Shown: positions 34,049 through 43,626 of the stretch, piece by piece | How positions within the stretch are numbered: position 1 is the first letter of the stretch | Layout: each line of letters opens with the position of its first letter | NCBI GenBank assembly: GCA_045126515.1 | Contig: JBGVOM010000037.1 | Span: 1 to 64,000 of the forward strand | DNA: 64,000 nucleotides | Direction: 5' to 3' | From: RUG11237 sp045126515 | GTDB taxonomy: Bacteria; Bacillota; Clostridia; Lachnospirales; Lachnospiraceae | Notes under the pieces: model-generated | Told to the model about the DNA's origin: nothing | Database searches by the model: none | What the model saw: the letters and a program-made list of their open reading frames with translations, nothing else | Position numbers and translations under genes: made by a program

Positions 34049-34519
34049 CTATGCACTACATACCTTCTTCTTAAATAGATTTTGAAAAACTTCCTTTATG
34101 GTACAATATTTATCCATCAGACATACAATAACGGTTTCACGATATTTTGGCAGATAAATGGTCAGTGGGAACATATGCTTTCTTATTATATCCATTTCAA
34201 TTTCTGTCAGTTCATAATCCCGCATGGCATTTTTCAAAGCAATCTTTGGATGATGAAAACCGTGGAGATTTCCCAGTCGCTGATGATGCCAGTCATATAA
34301 AAAGTAATCATGCAGTAAAGCTCCACGAATCAAACTTCTTCTATCTACCTGAATATTAAATTTACTAACGAAAGCTATGCTGTAATAAGCCACTGTTTTG
34401 CAGTGCATCAGACAGGTGGTATCACCATGCTGAATAAAATTTGACATTTGTTTAATTTTTTCATCCGCAAGTAATTCATCCATGTAATCATTGAATGCAA
34501 TCAACTGCTCCTTTGTCAT
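34049..34519 (-). CDS. HD domain protein
   Basis: The 156-residue protein has a conserved His-Asp pair in GALLHDYFLYDW, an upstream His in CLMHCKTVAYYS, and HGFHHP and RKHMFPL downstream, the metal-ligand pattern of HD phosphohydrolases. It lacks the GYP motif of c-di-GMP enzymes. The substrate is unknown, though nucleotides are typical for small HD proteins. GGGAGT precedes the ATG. It lies 60 bases after the phosphatase gene on the same strand. Confidence 0.75.
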   Translation of the reverse strand: MTKEQLIAFNDYMDELLADEKIKQMSNFIQHGDTTCLMHCKTVAYYSIAFVSKFNIQVDRRSLIRGALLHDYFLYDWHHQRLGNLHGFHHPKIALKNAMRDYELTEIEMDIIRKHMFPLTIYLPKYRETVIVCLMDKYCTIKEVFQNLFKKKVCSA

Positions 34520-34578
34520 TTCTTTACTCCCTTTCTGTTTTCCCTATTGAAATCCTTACATTTACTTTACTATGTTTC

Positions 34579-35229
34579 CTATAATAATGCAAGCAATTCC
34601 TTTGGATACTCAACAATATACTCTGCCTGATTTTCTTCTAATTCCTTTCGCTCCCGAAATCCCCAGGTAACACCAACCGTATGCATACCGGCTCCGTTTC
34701 CTGTCTTCATATCTGTATTGGTGTCACCAATATAAAGGCATTCGCTACACGGAACATTCAATTCTTCCGCAATAAGGATTGCCCCGCGTGGGTTGGGTTT
34801 TCGCGGAACACCTTCTCTCTGCCCTCGGATTATCTGAAAAGTATCTTTTCCAAACACCGTTTCTACCACTTTCACTGCCTCTTTATCTGCCTTGTTAGAT
34901 AACACAGCAAGCTTCATATCCCTTTCTTTTAATTCTGCCAGCATTTCTACAATTCCCTCATATGGTTTCACCTGATACATACTGTTCTTGCTAAAATATT
35001 CATCATAAATTTTAACAGCTTCCTCATGGTGTTCCAATTCCGTATCACCTGCCGCCTGTAAAGCGCGCTCTAGTAATACACTCCTTCCATCCCCGGCAAA
35101 TTGTTTAAATCGTTCCTCCGGCTGTGGCGCATACCCTAAATCCTTTAACGTAAGATTCACGGAGTATGCCAGAGATTTTACAGAATCTGTCAAAGTACCA
35201 TCTAAATCAAATATGCATGCTTTCATCAT
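34579..35229 (-). CDS. HAD-family hydrolase, phosphoglycolate phosphatase-like
   Basis: The 216-residue haloacid-dehalogenase phosphatase has all four motifs: FDLDGTLTDS at the start, VLSNK, the Lys in KPNP, and IGDTNTDMKTG. A helical cap lies between motifs 1 and 2. Members of this size act on phosphoglycolate, pyrophosphate or sugar phosphates. Its start overlaps the ppk 3' end by 23 bases, so it belongs to the polyphosphate operon; pyrophosphatase activity would fit but is not shown. Confidence 0.85.
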   Translation of the reverse strand: MMKACIFDLDGTLTDSVKSLAYSVNLTLKDLGYAPQPEERFKQFAGDGRSVLLERALQAAGDTELEHHEEAVKIYDEYFSKNSMYQVKPYEGIVEMLAELKERDMKLAVLSNKADKEAVKVVETVFGKDTFQIIRGQREGVPRKPNPRGAILIAEELNVPCSECLYIGDTNTDMKTGNGAGMHTVGVTWGFRERKELEENQAEYIVEYPKELLALL

Positions 35230-37369
35230 CTTCTAATTCCTTTTTCTCTATAGATTCTTCGGGAATAAATACCCTTTGTATATTCGCACTATTCTTTACT
35301 TTATTTAGCTTTTCTGCTTCTTCGCAGAAATATTGCTGGGCACTAATCAGTGCTTTGCCCCGCTTATCTACTCTTTCGTAAGTTCCGTCTTTTTTCAACA
35401 CACGCGCTTTCAATGTATCTGCCAACTGAATATCTAAAATATGCATTACCTGTTTTTTTAAGCTGTCATCTTCCACCGGGAATAAAATCTCCACCCTGCG
35501 GTCTAAGTTTCTAGACATCCAGTCTGCACTGGACATATAAATTTCTTCATTACCATTATCGTAAAAATAGTATATTCTGCTGTGTTCCAGAAAATTCCCC
35601 ACAATAGAACGCACGGTAATGTTTTCACTGACCCCCGGAATTCCCACTTTTAAACAGCAAATCCCACGAATAATCAGCTCAATTTTTACGCCTGCGGCAG
35701 ATGCTTCATATAGACTTTCAATAATCCCCTTGTCACAAAGGGAATTCATTTTTGCAATAATATGTGCTTTCTTTCCCTGCTTTGCATTGTCCCGTTCCCG
35801 TTCAATCAGGCTTACAAATTTATCACGAAGCCAGATAGGTGCAACGGAAAGACAGTTCCATGACTTTGGTTCCGAATAACCGGACAGCATATTAAAAACT
35901 GCTGTGGCATCTGCTCCAATTCTCTCAGAACAGGTTAAAAGCCCCATATCTGTATACAATTTTGCTGTGGCATCATTGTAATTTCCGGTTCCTAAATGTA
36001 CATAACGGCGTATTCCGTCTTCTTCTTTTCTTACCACCAGTGTAATTTTACTGTGAGTTTTTAGACCCACCAAACCATAAATTACGTGACATCCGGCTTT
36101 TTCCAGCATCCTTGCCCAGCCTATATTATTTTCTTCATCGAATCTTGCCTTTAATTCCACAAGAACCGAAACCTGTTTTCCATTTTCTGCTGCCTGTGCC
36201 AGTGCTGCAATAATCGGTGAATTTCCGCTAACACGGTAAAGCGTCTGCTTAATCGCCAATACATCCTTATCTCTGGCCGCCTGCTTCACGAAATCCACCA
36301 CCGGATCAAATGTCTGATATGGATGGTGAAGAAGAATATCCCCTTTGCGTATCTGGTGAAAAATGTTTTCCCCTTCTACTATTTCCGGCACCGGTTGTGG
36401 CTTATATTTCGGATTCTTTAAATGTTCAAATCCTTCCACGCCATATAGTTTCATTAAAAAGGTCAAATCAATGGGACCATTAATTTTAAAAATATCTTCT
36501 TCTTTAATACGAAGTTCTTTTTTCAAAATCTTTAACAGACGTTTATCTATACTTCCTTCCACTTCCAGGCGGATGGCTTCTCCCCACTGGCGCTTTTTTA
36601 ACTGTCTCTCAATTTCTTTTAATAAATCTTCTGCTTCATCTTCATCAATGCTTAAATCTGCATTTCGCATAATTCTATATGGATGTGCACATATAACATT
36701 ATAATTAAGAAATAGTTTTTCAATATTTCTTTCGATTACTTCTTCCAGTAAAATAAGATTCTTCTCCCCATCATCGCTGTCAGGAAGAGGCACAATTCTC
36801 GGAATCACCGCCGGAACCTGTACTGTTGCAAATTCTAATTCCTCGCTATTTTCCTTTTTTGACAGCAAGGCGCCGATATTTAAAGATTTATTTCGAATCA
36901 ATGGAAATGGTCTTGAGGAATCCACTGCCATAGGTGTTAATACCGGATATACATTTTCCATAAAGAACACATCCACAAAGTCTTTCTGCTCTTTCGTAAG
37001 TTCTTCATGGGAAGAAATCAAATGCAAATGTTCTGCCTTTAAAGCTGGTAGCAACGCACGATTGTATGCCATATACTGGCTGTTTACAAAATTATGTGTT
37101 TCTCTGTTGATTTCTGCTAACTGCTGCTGTGGGGTCATTCCTGCAATATCTTCTTTATCGTACTCCGCATTTACCATATCCTTCAAAGATGCTACTCTGA
37201 CCATAAAAAACTCATCCAGATTCGAAGATGTAATGCTTAGAAACTTTATCCGTTCAAACAAAAGATTGTCTTTGTCTTTTGCTTCTTCCAATACTCTGGT
37301 ATTAAATAAAATCCAACTTAATTCTCTATTTTTATAATACTCCGGTTTTCCGAAATTTTTCTTTTCCAT
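35207..37369 (-). CDS. ppk: Polyphosphate kinase
   Basis: Reversibly polymerises the ATP gamma-phosphate into polyphosphate. The 720-residue PPK1 has N, head and two PLD-like C-terminal domains. The two essential histidines are visible: His439 in GLKTHSK (autophosphorylated) and His596 in FLEHSRIYY. GGGGG precedes the ATG. It starts 11 bases after ppx, so synthesis and degradation enzymes are cotranscribed. Confidence 0.96.
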   Translation of the reverse strand: MEKKNFGKPEYYKNRELSWILFNTRVLEEAKDKDNLLFERIKFLSITSSNLDEFFMVRVASLKDMVNAEYDKEDIAGMTPQQQLAEINRETHNFVNSQYMAYNRALLPALKAEHLHLISSHEELTKEQKDFVDVFFMENVYPVLTPMAVDSSRPFPLIRNKSLNIGALLSKKENSEELEFATVQVPAVIPRIVPLPDSDDGEKNLILLEEVIERNIEKLFLNYNVICAHPYRIMRNADLSIDEDEAEDLLKEIERQLKKRQWGEAIRLEVEGSIDKRLLKILKKELRIKEEDIFKINGPIDLTFLMKLYGVEGFEHLKNPKYKPQPVPEIVEGENIFHQIRKGDILLHHPYQTFDPVVDFVKQAARDKDVLAIKQTLYRVSGNSPIIAALAQAAENGKQVSVLVELKARFDEENNIGWARMLEKAGCHVIYGLVGLKTHSKITLVVRKEEDGIRRYVHLGTGNYNDATAKLYTDMGLLTCSERIGADATAVFNMLSGYSEPKSWNCLSVAPIWLRDKFVSLIERERDNAKQGKKAHIIAKMNSLCDKGIIESLYEASAAGVKIELIIRGICCLKVGIPGVSENITVRSIVGNFLEHSRIYYFYDNGNEEIYMSSADWMSRNLDRRVEILFPVEDDSLKKQVMHILDIQLADTLKARVLKKDGTYERVDKRGKALISAQQYFCEEAEKLNKVKNSANIQRVFIPEESIEKKELEDDESMHI

Positions 37370-37380
37370 ACTTTTCCCCC

Positions 37381-38922
37381 TTAAATACTTTTTCTTTGCT
37401 TAACCACCGGCATAACCCCTAAAATTTCCTCAAAAAATGCACCATTTTCTCGGATTCTTTCTCTTTCCAGCATAATATCATCATTGGAGGTTACAGAAAT
37501 CACCAGCCGTTTTTCCCGAACTGTAAATTTTGCATTTTTAAACTTCTGCTGATTACTATAATCCATAGAATTTACCAAACGAAGCATCGCTGTTAACTTT
37601 GCAATCACTAAATATTCCGGTTCCCCAATGCTGGTATAAGAAGACAGTTTATCAAAATATTCAAATTCTTCTGTGTTAAATTTCACCACATGTGCCACAA
37701 GCTCTCTTTCTTTATGAGACAGTCCAATAATCTCTGTTGCCATGATAATGTTATAAGCACAGTCTGCGCTTCTAGACATGCTAATATATTTTCCACAGTC
37801 ACACAAAATCACCGCAATGCGAAGCAGCAGTCTTTCTCTTTTACTCAGTCCATGAACTTTTTTGGTCACATCAAAAAGTTCCACTGCCAGTTCTTCCATA
37901 ACATTTATGTGATTTTTTCCTGCCATATAACGTTTTGCCATATTCTTAGCAGAAGCAATAATATCATCTTCAAAATTATGTTCTGATTTAATCAACTGTT
38001 TTCGTTCTGCGTAATCATAAGCAATTCCGTCACCTAAATCTCTGTTAGGCGCCCAGATAGTTTCTGCTTCCATGATTTCTAAAAATCGCTTGTAAATGAT
38101 GGCAAACGGTAATATCAGTCTTGCGTTCTCCTGCGCAACCCCAAGATTTTTAGCTGCCTGCTCCGGAGTCAGCTTAGATATCTTTTCATATATCTTCATA
38201 TATTCTTCATATGTGGCACAACCATTAATAGAATTATTATCTGTTCTTGCAATAAGATTTGTAATAAATTCTCCGGTAATAATAATATTTTTTATATTCC
38301 TGTCATTTAAATAAAACTTTTTAAAGTGATTTAATTCTGTACCAATGAGTTCTTCTACATACTGGCCATAATGGGTAGTTCTGTTTTCTAATGCCGACAA
38401 AGTTTCACGAATCCGCAAAGAACCCAGTTTAATATTTTGTGTGGTAATCAGGCTGTCCTTGTCAAACAATGACACCTGAATACTGCCACCACCCACATCT
38501 ATAATAGCAGTCCCTTTTTTGATTACTTCATTAAATTCGCTCCACTTAGAAGCAATGGATTTATAGCCAATAAACCGCTGTTCTGAATTACTTAAAATTT
38601 CTATCTGAAATCCTGTCCGCACTTTAATCTGTTCTAACAGAATCCTGGTGTTTTTCACCTCACGCAAAGCACTGGTTGCACACACACGATATTCTTCCAC
38701 TCCATATTCTTTCATAAAACTTTTAAAGTCATTTAAAGTCTTGCAAAGCCTGTCAATCAATTCCTGACTGATTTTTTCTTTTGTAAATGCATCTGCCCCT
38801 AATTCTAAGTGGTTAATGATACTGTTTAATTCCTTCATGCCACTTCGCCCCGACAATTCAAATATCTTCATACCTGTTTCATAGGAGCGGATATAGATTG
38901 CCGCAAAAATAACCTTTTTCAT
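37381..38922 (-). CDS. ppx: Exopolyphosphatase / guanosine pentaphosphate phosphohydrolase family
   Basis: From the ATG at 38922 (after GGGAGG), 513 residues. The N-terminal Ppx/GppA ASKHA domain has an unusual opening motif (IFAAIYIRSYETGMKIFEL, lacking the usual DxGS) but the second phosphate motif IIDVGGGSIQVSLF is intact. A C-terminal HD-like domain follows (HGLSKRERLLLRIAVILCDCGKYIS). It cleaves terminal phosphate from polyphosphate or pppGpp. The degenerate first motif may lower activity. Confidence 0.85.
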   Translation of the reverse strand: MKKVIFAAIYIRSYETGMKIFELSGRSGMKELNSIINHLELGADAFTKEKISQELIDRLCKTLNDFKSFMKEYGVEEYRVCATSALREVKNTRILLEQIKVRTGFQIEILSNSEQRFIGYKSIASKWSEFNEVIKKGTAIIDVGGGSIQVSLFDKDSLITTQNIKLGSLRIRETLSALENRTTHYGQYVEELIGTELNHFKKFYLNDRNIKNIIITGEFITNLIARTDNNSINGCATYEEYMKIYEKISKLTPEQAAKNLGVAQENARLILPFAIIYKRFLEIMEAETIWAPNRDLGDGIAYDYAERKQLIKSEHNFEDDIIASAKNMAKRYMAGKNHINVMEELAVELFDVTKKVHGLSKRERLLLRIAVILCDCGKYISMSRSADCAYNIIMATEIIGLSHKERELVAHVVKFNTEEFEYFDKLSSYTSIGEPEYLVIAKLTAMLRLVNSMDYSNQQKFKNAKFTVREKRLVISVTSNDDIMLERERIRENGAFFEEILGVMPVVKQRKSI

Positions 38923-39008
38923 GTTTGTATCGCCTCCCACTGATTATTCTTCTTTTATTTTAAGCTATTTTTAACTTCGTTTCAATGAATTTTATTAACT
39001 TTTCGCAA

Positions 39009-39043
39009 AAAGAGCCTTGCACAAAACTGCAAGGCTCTTTAAC
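39009..39043 (-). terminator. Terminator after hisS
   Basis: Minus-strand stem AAAGAGCCTTGCA against TGCAAGGCTCTTT followed by T residues. Confidence 0.85.
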
Positions 39044-39055
39044 ACGCTCTTTTCA

Positions 39056-40300
39056 CTATTTCGTTTGACTCATTACATTGATTTCTTCACTCTGCCCAAA
39101 CTGATAAAATCCATAATAACCTTTTTCTTCTAACTTGTTTAAAAATTTTCCAAGTTTCTTTGGTCTTTCGAACAATGTCACTGTATATTCTTTGCGCAAT
39201 TCCTCTGCTTTCTGATATGCCCCCACAATATCTTCCGCATCATAAATTACAGCTACACGTTTCTTGGTGTCTTCTTCTTTGATTCCCTGTTCACTTAAAA
39301 TTGCATAAATACGTTCAAAGCCAATGGAAAAACCTACCGCCGGTACATCTTCATTCAAAAACTTTCCAATCAGATTATCATATCTTCCGCCGCCGGCAAT
39401 CGCTCCTTTAAATTTATTGCTTTCTACCTCAAAGACTGTGCCCGTGTAATATCCCTGACCTCTTACCAGCGAAATATCATATTTTAAATCATATTTACCA
39501 TCGGAAAGCTGTTGTGATGTGGCTATAATTTTCTTCACATTGCCAATCGCCTCATTTTCTCCAATCATAGCTTCTATGCGCTCCAGTGAAAAATCTCCTG
39601 CTTTCAGAAAATCTGCAAATTTACGGATAACCTCTGGGTTGTACCCTTTTTCCTGTAATTCACTTTCTACACCTTCTGCACCGATTTTATCCATCTTATC
39701 AAAGATAATGCACACACTGTCTAAATCTGCTTCTTCAAAGCCCATATACAAAAGTACTGCACGTAAAATTCTTCTATCATTGACCTTTACTGTAAATTCA
39801 TCCATTCCAATGGCAAGCAGAGCCTTGGTAGTAGTACAGATTAATTCAATTTCTGCATTAATGGAAGAAGTTCCCAGAATATCAATATCACACTGGATAA
39901 ACTCTCTTAAACGCCCTTTTTGTGGACGTTCTGCCCGATATACACGGTCAATCTGTATGCATTTCATTGGTGCAATCAAATCATTTCGATTATTAGCATA
40001 ATAACGGCTCAATGGCAATGTTAAATCATAACGGAGTCCCATATCTGACAACTCGTTCATATTGCCATTTTCTATTGCTTTTGTAAGCTTGTCCCCTCTC
40101 TTTAAGATTTTGAAAATAAGATTTAAATTCTCTCCACCTTCGCTTTTATCCAGATTTTCAGCATCTTCAATCACCGGTGTGATAATATGTTCAAAACCAT
40201 TTTCTGTATACACCTCTAAAATTTTGTTTTGCAGGTAATCACGGATTCTGGCCTGTTCCGGTAAATAATCGTTGGTTCCTTTTACACTTTTAATCTTCAT
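39056..40300 (-). CDS. hisS: Histidyl-tRNA synthetase
   Basis: A 414-residue class II synthetase with the N-terminal GTNDYLPEQARIRDYLQ, motif 2 region YRAERPQKGRLREFIQCDIDILG, the histidine A-box LVRGQGYYTGTVFEV, and motif 3 AVGFSIGFERIYAIL. The anticodon-binding C-terminus is present but somewhat short. It has its own promoter and no T-box leader could be seen in the 85-base gap upstream. Confidence 0.95.
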   Translation of the reverse strand: MKIKSVKGTNDYLPEQARIRDYLQNKILEVYTENGFEHIITPVIEDAENLDKSEGGENLNLIFKILKRGDKLTKAIENGNMNELSDMGLRYDLTLPLSRYYANNRNDLIAPMKCIQIDRVYRAERPQKGRLREFIQCDIDILGTSSINAEIELICTTTKALLAIGMDEFTVKVNDRRILRAVLLYMGFEEADLDSVCIIFDKMDKIGAEGVESELQEKGYNPEVIRKFADFLKAGDFSLERIEAMIGENEAIGNVKKIIATSQQLSDGKYDLKYDISLVRGQGYYTGTVFEVESNKFKGAIAGGGRYDNLIGKFLNEDVPAVGFSIGFERIYAILSEQGIKEEDTKKRVAVIYDAEDIVGAYQKAEELRKEYTVTLFERPKKLGKFLNKLEEKGYYGFYQFGQSEEINVMSQTK

Positions 40301-40333
40301 TTTTTACATCCTTACTCTAGCATTTTTCTTTTA

Positions 40334-40362
40334 ATTATAATGATGTTTCATACATTTCGCAA
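40334..40362 (-). promoter_or_regulatory. Promoter of hisS
   Basis: Minus strand TTGCGA (40362-40357) and TATAAT (40339-40334) with 17-nt spacing. Confidence 0.65.
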
Positions 40363-40385
40363 TAGTTTTCGAACAATTTGCTCAA

Positions 40386-40796
40386 TTACTGCAAATTATC
40401 CGGTCCAAAATTTTCTGGAAAAAGTTCTGCTAATGTATATTCTTTATACTCTTGCTCGCTTTTTGCCAGTATAATGATAAATTCTTCTGGTACTACGAAT
40501 TCCCGCATTACTTGTCTGCACAAACCGCAGGGTGGACAATAGTCTAATTTCTTCCCCTCTGCTCCTCCAACAATGACAATCTTTACAAAATCTTTCTCGC
40601 CCTCGCTTACTGCTTTAAATATTGCCGTCCGCTCTGCACAATTTGTAGGAGAAAAAGCTGCATTTTCAATGTTACAGCCTGTATATACCTTTCCATTCTT
40701 AGTAAGCAGTGCTGCCCCCACTTGAAAACGTGAGTATGGAGCATAGGACATTTCTCTTGCCAGAAGCGCCTGACTTATCAATACCTCGTTTTCCAT
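40386..40796 (-). CDS. cdd: Cytidine deaminase
   Basis: Deaminates cytidine and deoxycytidine to the uridines. At 136 residues it is the tetrameric type, with zinc ligands in NCAERTA and CPPCGLC. The start at 40796 follows AAGGAGG; the frame to 40823 is rejected. It follows the purine nucleoside phosphorylase gene by 52 bases, forming a small nucleoside-salvage unit. Confidence 0.94.
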   Translation of the reverse strand: MENEVLISQALLAREMSYAPYSRFQVGAALLTKNGKVYTGCNIENAAFSPTNCAERTAIFKAVSEGEKDFVKIVIVGGAEGKKLDYCPPCGLCRQVMREFVVPEEFIIILAKSEQEYKEYTLAELFPENFGPDNLQ

Positions 40797-40848
40797 TTCT
40801 GACTTCCTCCTTGACCCGAACATTTATATTTTAGTTTTTTATTTATTT

Positions 40849-41670
40849 TTACAATGTTTCTATAATATTCCATACCAATTTCTTGAAATCCGGTGCTACC
40901 CGGTCTGCTGTTTCTTGTACTTCTCTGTGAGACAGCGGCGTTTCACTGATGCCACTTGCCATATTAGAAATGCAAGAAATCCCACACACTTGCATACCCA
41001 TATGTTTTGCTGCCATTGCTTCACATGCTGTACTCATTCCCACAGCATCCGCCCCCACCACGCGACTCATACGAATCTCTGCCGGTGTTTCATATGCCGG
41101 ACCGGTAAACTGAATATATACCCCCTGTTGCATCGATATATTCAAATTTTTCGCACATTCTTTCATATGCTCCTGCAAAACTAAATCATACACATTACTC
41201 ATATCCGGAAAACGTGGTCCTAATTCCTCTAAATTTTCTCCAATGAGAGGAGATGGAACAAATTCTGTAATATGATCTGTAATCATCATAAAATCTCCCG
41301 GCTGAAACTGCTTGTTTATACCACCGGCCGCATTGGTGAGAAATAAAATTTCCGCTCCCATCAGTTTCATCAGACGAATTGGCAGTACTACCTCTTCCAT
41401 AGAATAACCCTCATAATAGTGAACTCTTCCTTGCATAATCACTACCGGAACCTTCCCCACATATCCAAACACAAATCTTCCCTTATGTCCCGCCACTGTA
41501 GAAACCGGAAAGCCTTTGATATCCTGGTAAGAAATCTCCCCTTTGATTTCAATGGTATCTGCAAAATCTCCCAAGCCAGAACCTAAAATCAAGGCTACTT
41601 TGGGCTTTAATGGAATCCTCGCCTTTATTTCCTCATAACATTCCTTCAAAGTTTCATATGCTTTGCTCAT
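40849..41670 (-). CDS. punA: Purine nucleoside phosphorylase (trimeric type)
   Basis: Phosphorolyses guanosine and inosine. The 273 residues include ILGSGLGDFAD, the phosphate-binding VAGHKGRF and GRVHYYEGYS, LTNAAGGIN, and the purine-site FTGPAYETPAEIRM and GMSTACEAMAA. The start at 41670 follows GAGGTGG. Confidence 0.94.
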   Translation of the reverse strand: MSKAYETLKECYEEIKARIPLKPKVALILGSGLGDFADTIEIKGEISYQDIKGFPVSTVAGHKGRFVFGYVGKVPVVIMQGRVHYYEGYSMEEVVLPIRLMKLMGAEILFLTNAAGGINKQFQPGDFMMITDHITEFVPSPLIGENLEELGPRFPDMSNVYDLVLQEHMKECAKNLNISMQQGVYIQFTGPAYETPAEIRMSRVVGADAVGMSTACEAMAAKHMGMQVCGISCISNMASGISETPLSHREVQETADRVAPDFKKLVWNIIETL

Positions 41671-41827
41671 AGGCCACCTCACTGCCTTTCTTATTTTATA
41701 TTTTTCCAAAAGCTACATACTATAAAATATCTTTTATTTACCTTTATCATATCACGTAAACTCTTTCCTTGCAAACCGTATAAATCTGCAACTGTTACCA
41801 TTTACTATATTATTTCTCCAAAAACAC

Positions 41828-41855
41828 TTGCAAAATACCGAATTTTCGGTAAAAT
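41828..41855 (+). promoter_or_regulatory. Promoter of the ABC-F gene with an internal palindrome
   Basis: TTGCAA (41828-41833) and TAAAAT (41850-41855) with 16-nt spacing. The spacer is almost wholly the perfect palindrome TACCGAATTTTCGGTA (41836-41851), which overlaps the -10 edge and looks like a repressor site. Confidence 0.6.
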
Positions 41856-41922
41856 AGTAATCGTATGAATTTACACATTTGGAAATATTTATGAAAACGA
41901 CACATAGAAAGGTAAAGGAAGA

Positions 41923-43560
41923 ATGATTAGTACAAGCAATGTAACATTACGTGTTGGTAAAAAAGCCTTATTTGAAGATGTAAACATAAAGTTTACAGAG
42001 GGAAACTGTTATGGTTTAATCGGTGCTAACGGTGCCGGAAAATCTACGTTTCTTAAGATTTTATCCGGACAATTAGAACCTACCAATGGTGAAGTTATCA
42101 TCACTCCGGGACAGCGTCTGTCTTTCTTGCAACAGGACCACTTTAAATATGATGAATTCTCTGTATTAGATACGGTTATCATGGGAAATAAGCGTCTTTA
42201 TGATATTATGAAGGAAAAAGATGCCATCTATGCAAAGGAAGATTTCACCGACGAGGACGGTATTCGTGCCAGTGAATTAGAAGGTGAATTTGCAGAAATG
42301 AACGGATGGGAAGCAGAGTCTGATGCTGCTATGCTTTTAAATGGTCTTGGTATTTCAACAGATTTGCACTATTCTATTATGGGCGATTTAAAGGGTAGCG
42401 AGAAAGTCAAAGTATTACTTGCACAGGCATTGTTTGGAAATCCTGATATCCTTCTTTTAGACGAGCCTACCAACCACTTGGATTTAAATGCTATTGAATG
42501 GCTGGAAGAATTTTTGATTAATTTTGAAAATACTGTTATCGTGGTATCTCATGACCGTTATTTCTTAAATAAGGTATGTACCCACATCGCTGATATCGAT
42601 TACGCTAAAATCCAACTCTATGCCGGAAACTATGACTTCTGGTATGAATCCAGCCAGCTTCTTATGAAACAGATGAAAGAAGCAAATAAGAAAAAGGAAG
42701 AAAAAATCAAGGAGTTACAGGACTTTATCTCAAGATTCAGTGCTAACGCTTCTAAATCTAAGCAGGCAACTTCCAGAAAGAAAGCATTGGAAAAAATCGA
42801 ATTGGATGAAATCAAACCATCCAGCCGTAAATATCCATACATCGACTTCCGTCCGGAACGTGAAATCGGTAATGATGTACTAATGGTAGAAGGATTGTCC
42901 AAAACTATTGATGGTGTAAAAATTCTGGACAACATTTCTTTTATTATCAATCGTGAGGATAAAGTAGCTTTCGTAGGCGGAAACGAGCTGGCAAAAACTA
43001 CTCTGTTTAAAATTCTTGCTGGGGAAATGGAGCCGGATGAAGGTACTTTTAAATGGGGCGTTACCACTTCTCAGGCTTATTTTCCAAAAGATAACACAGA
43101 AGAATTCAACTGCGACCTGCCAATCGTTGACTGGTTGACACAATATTCTCCTGTAAAGGATGTGACCTATGTCCGCGGTTTCCTTGGAAGAATGTTGTTT
43201 GCCGGCGACGACGGTGTAAAAAAAGTAAATGTTTTATCCGGTGGTGAAAAAGTACGTTGTATGGTTTCTAAAATGATGATTAGTGGTGCTAATGTTTTAA
43301 TCTTTGACGAACCTACTGACCACTTAGACATGGAATCTATCACTGCACTAAATAATGGATTGATTAAATTCCCGGGAGTTATTTTATTCTCCTCACGTGA
43401 CCATCAGTTTGTACAGACAACTGCCAATCGTATTATGGAGATTGTTCCGGGTGGTGCTTTAATTGATAAGATGACTACTTATGACGAGTACTTAGAAAGT
43501 GATGAAATGGCAAAGAAACGTCAGATTTTCACTGTAGAAAATGAAGAAGATAATAACTAA
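41923..43560 (+). CDS. ABC-F family ATPase (YkpA/YbiT-like)
   Basis: The 545-residue protein has two ATPase domains and no membrane region, as in ribosome-associated ABC-F factors. The first has GANGAGKST and DEPTNHLD, with signature LKGSEK in place of LSGGQ. A charged linker rich in Lys and Glu (about 245-290) follows. The second domain has a degenerate Walker A (GGNELAKTT, lacking the Gly before Lys), signature LSGGEK and DEPTDHLD. A changed second P-loop is, to my recollection, also seen in YkpA-type members. Likely acts on translating ribosomes. Spaced 66 bases from the PHP gene downstream. Confidence 0.88.
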   Translation: MISTSNVTLRVGKKALFEDVNIKFTEGNCYGLIGANGAGKSTFLKILSGQLEPTNGEVIITPGQRLSFLQQDHFKYDEFSVLDTVIMGNKRLYDIMKEKDAIYAKEDFTDEDGIRASELEGEFAEMNGWEAESDAAMLLNGLGISTDLHYSIMGDLKGSEKVKVLLAQALFGNPDILLLDEPTNHLDLNAIEWLEEFLINFENTVIVVSHDRYFLNKVCTHIADIDYAKIQLYAGNYDFWYESSQLLMKQMKEANKKKEEKIKELQDFISRFSANASKSKQATSRKKALEKIELDEIKPSSRKYPYIDFRPEREIGNDVLMVEGLSKTIDGVKILDNISFIINREDKVAFVGGNELAKTTLFKILAGEMEPDEGTFKWGVTTSQAYFPKDNTEEFNCDLPIVDWLTQYSPVKDVTYVRGFLGRMLFAGDDGVKKVNVLSGGEKVRCMVSKMMISGANVLIFDEPTDHLDMESITALNNGLIKFPGVILFSSRDHQFVQTTANRIMEIVPGGALIDKMTTYDEYLESDEMAKKRQIFTVENEEDNN

Positions 43561-43626
43561 TTTTCAGAAAAAGAGGATGTGCATGCATTCTCTTTTTCTC
43601 ACCCAAACCACTGAAAGGAGTTTACC

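Noticed and set aside
41923..43560. Degenerate second Walker A as a mutation in the ABC-F gene
   Set aside because: A changed second P-loop is, as far as I recall, a trait of the YkpA-like subfamily, and the rest of the frame is intact.
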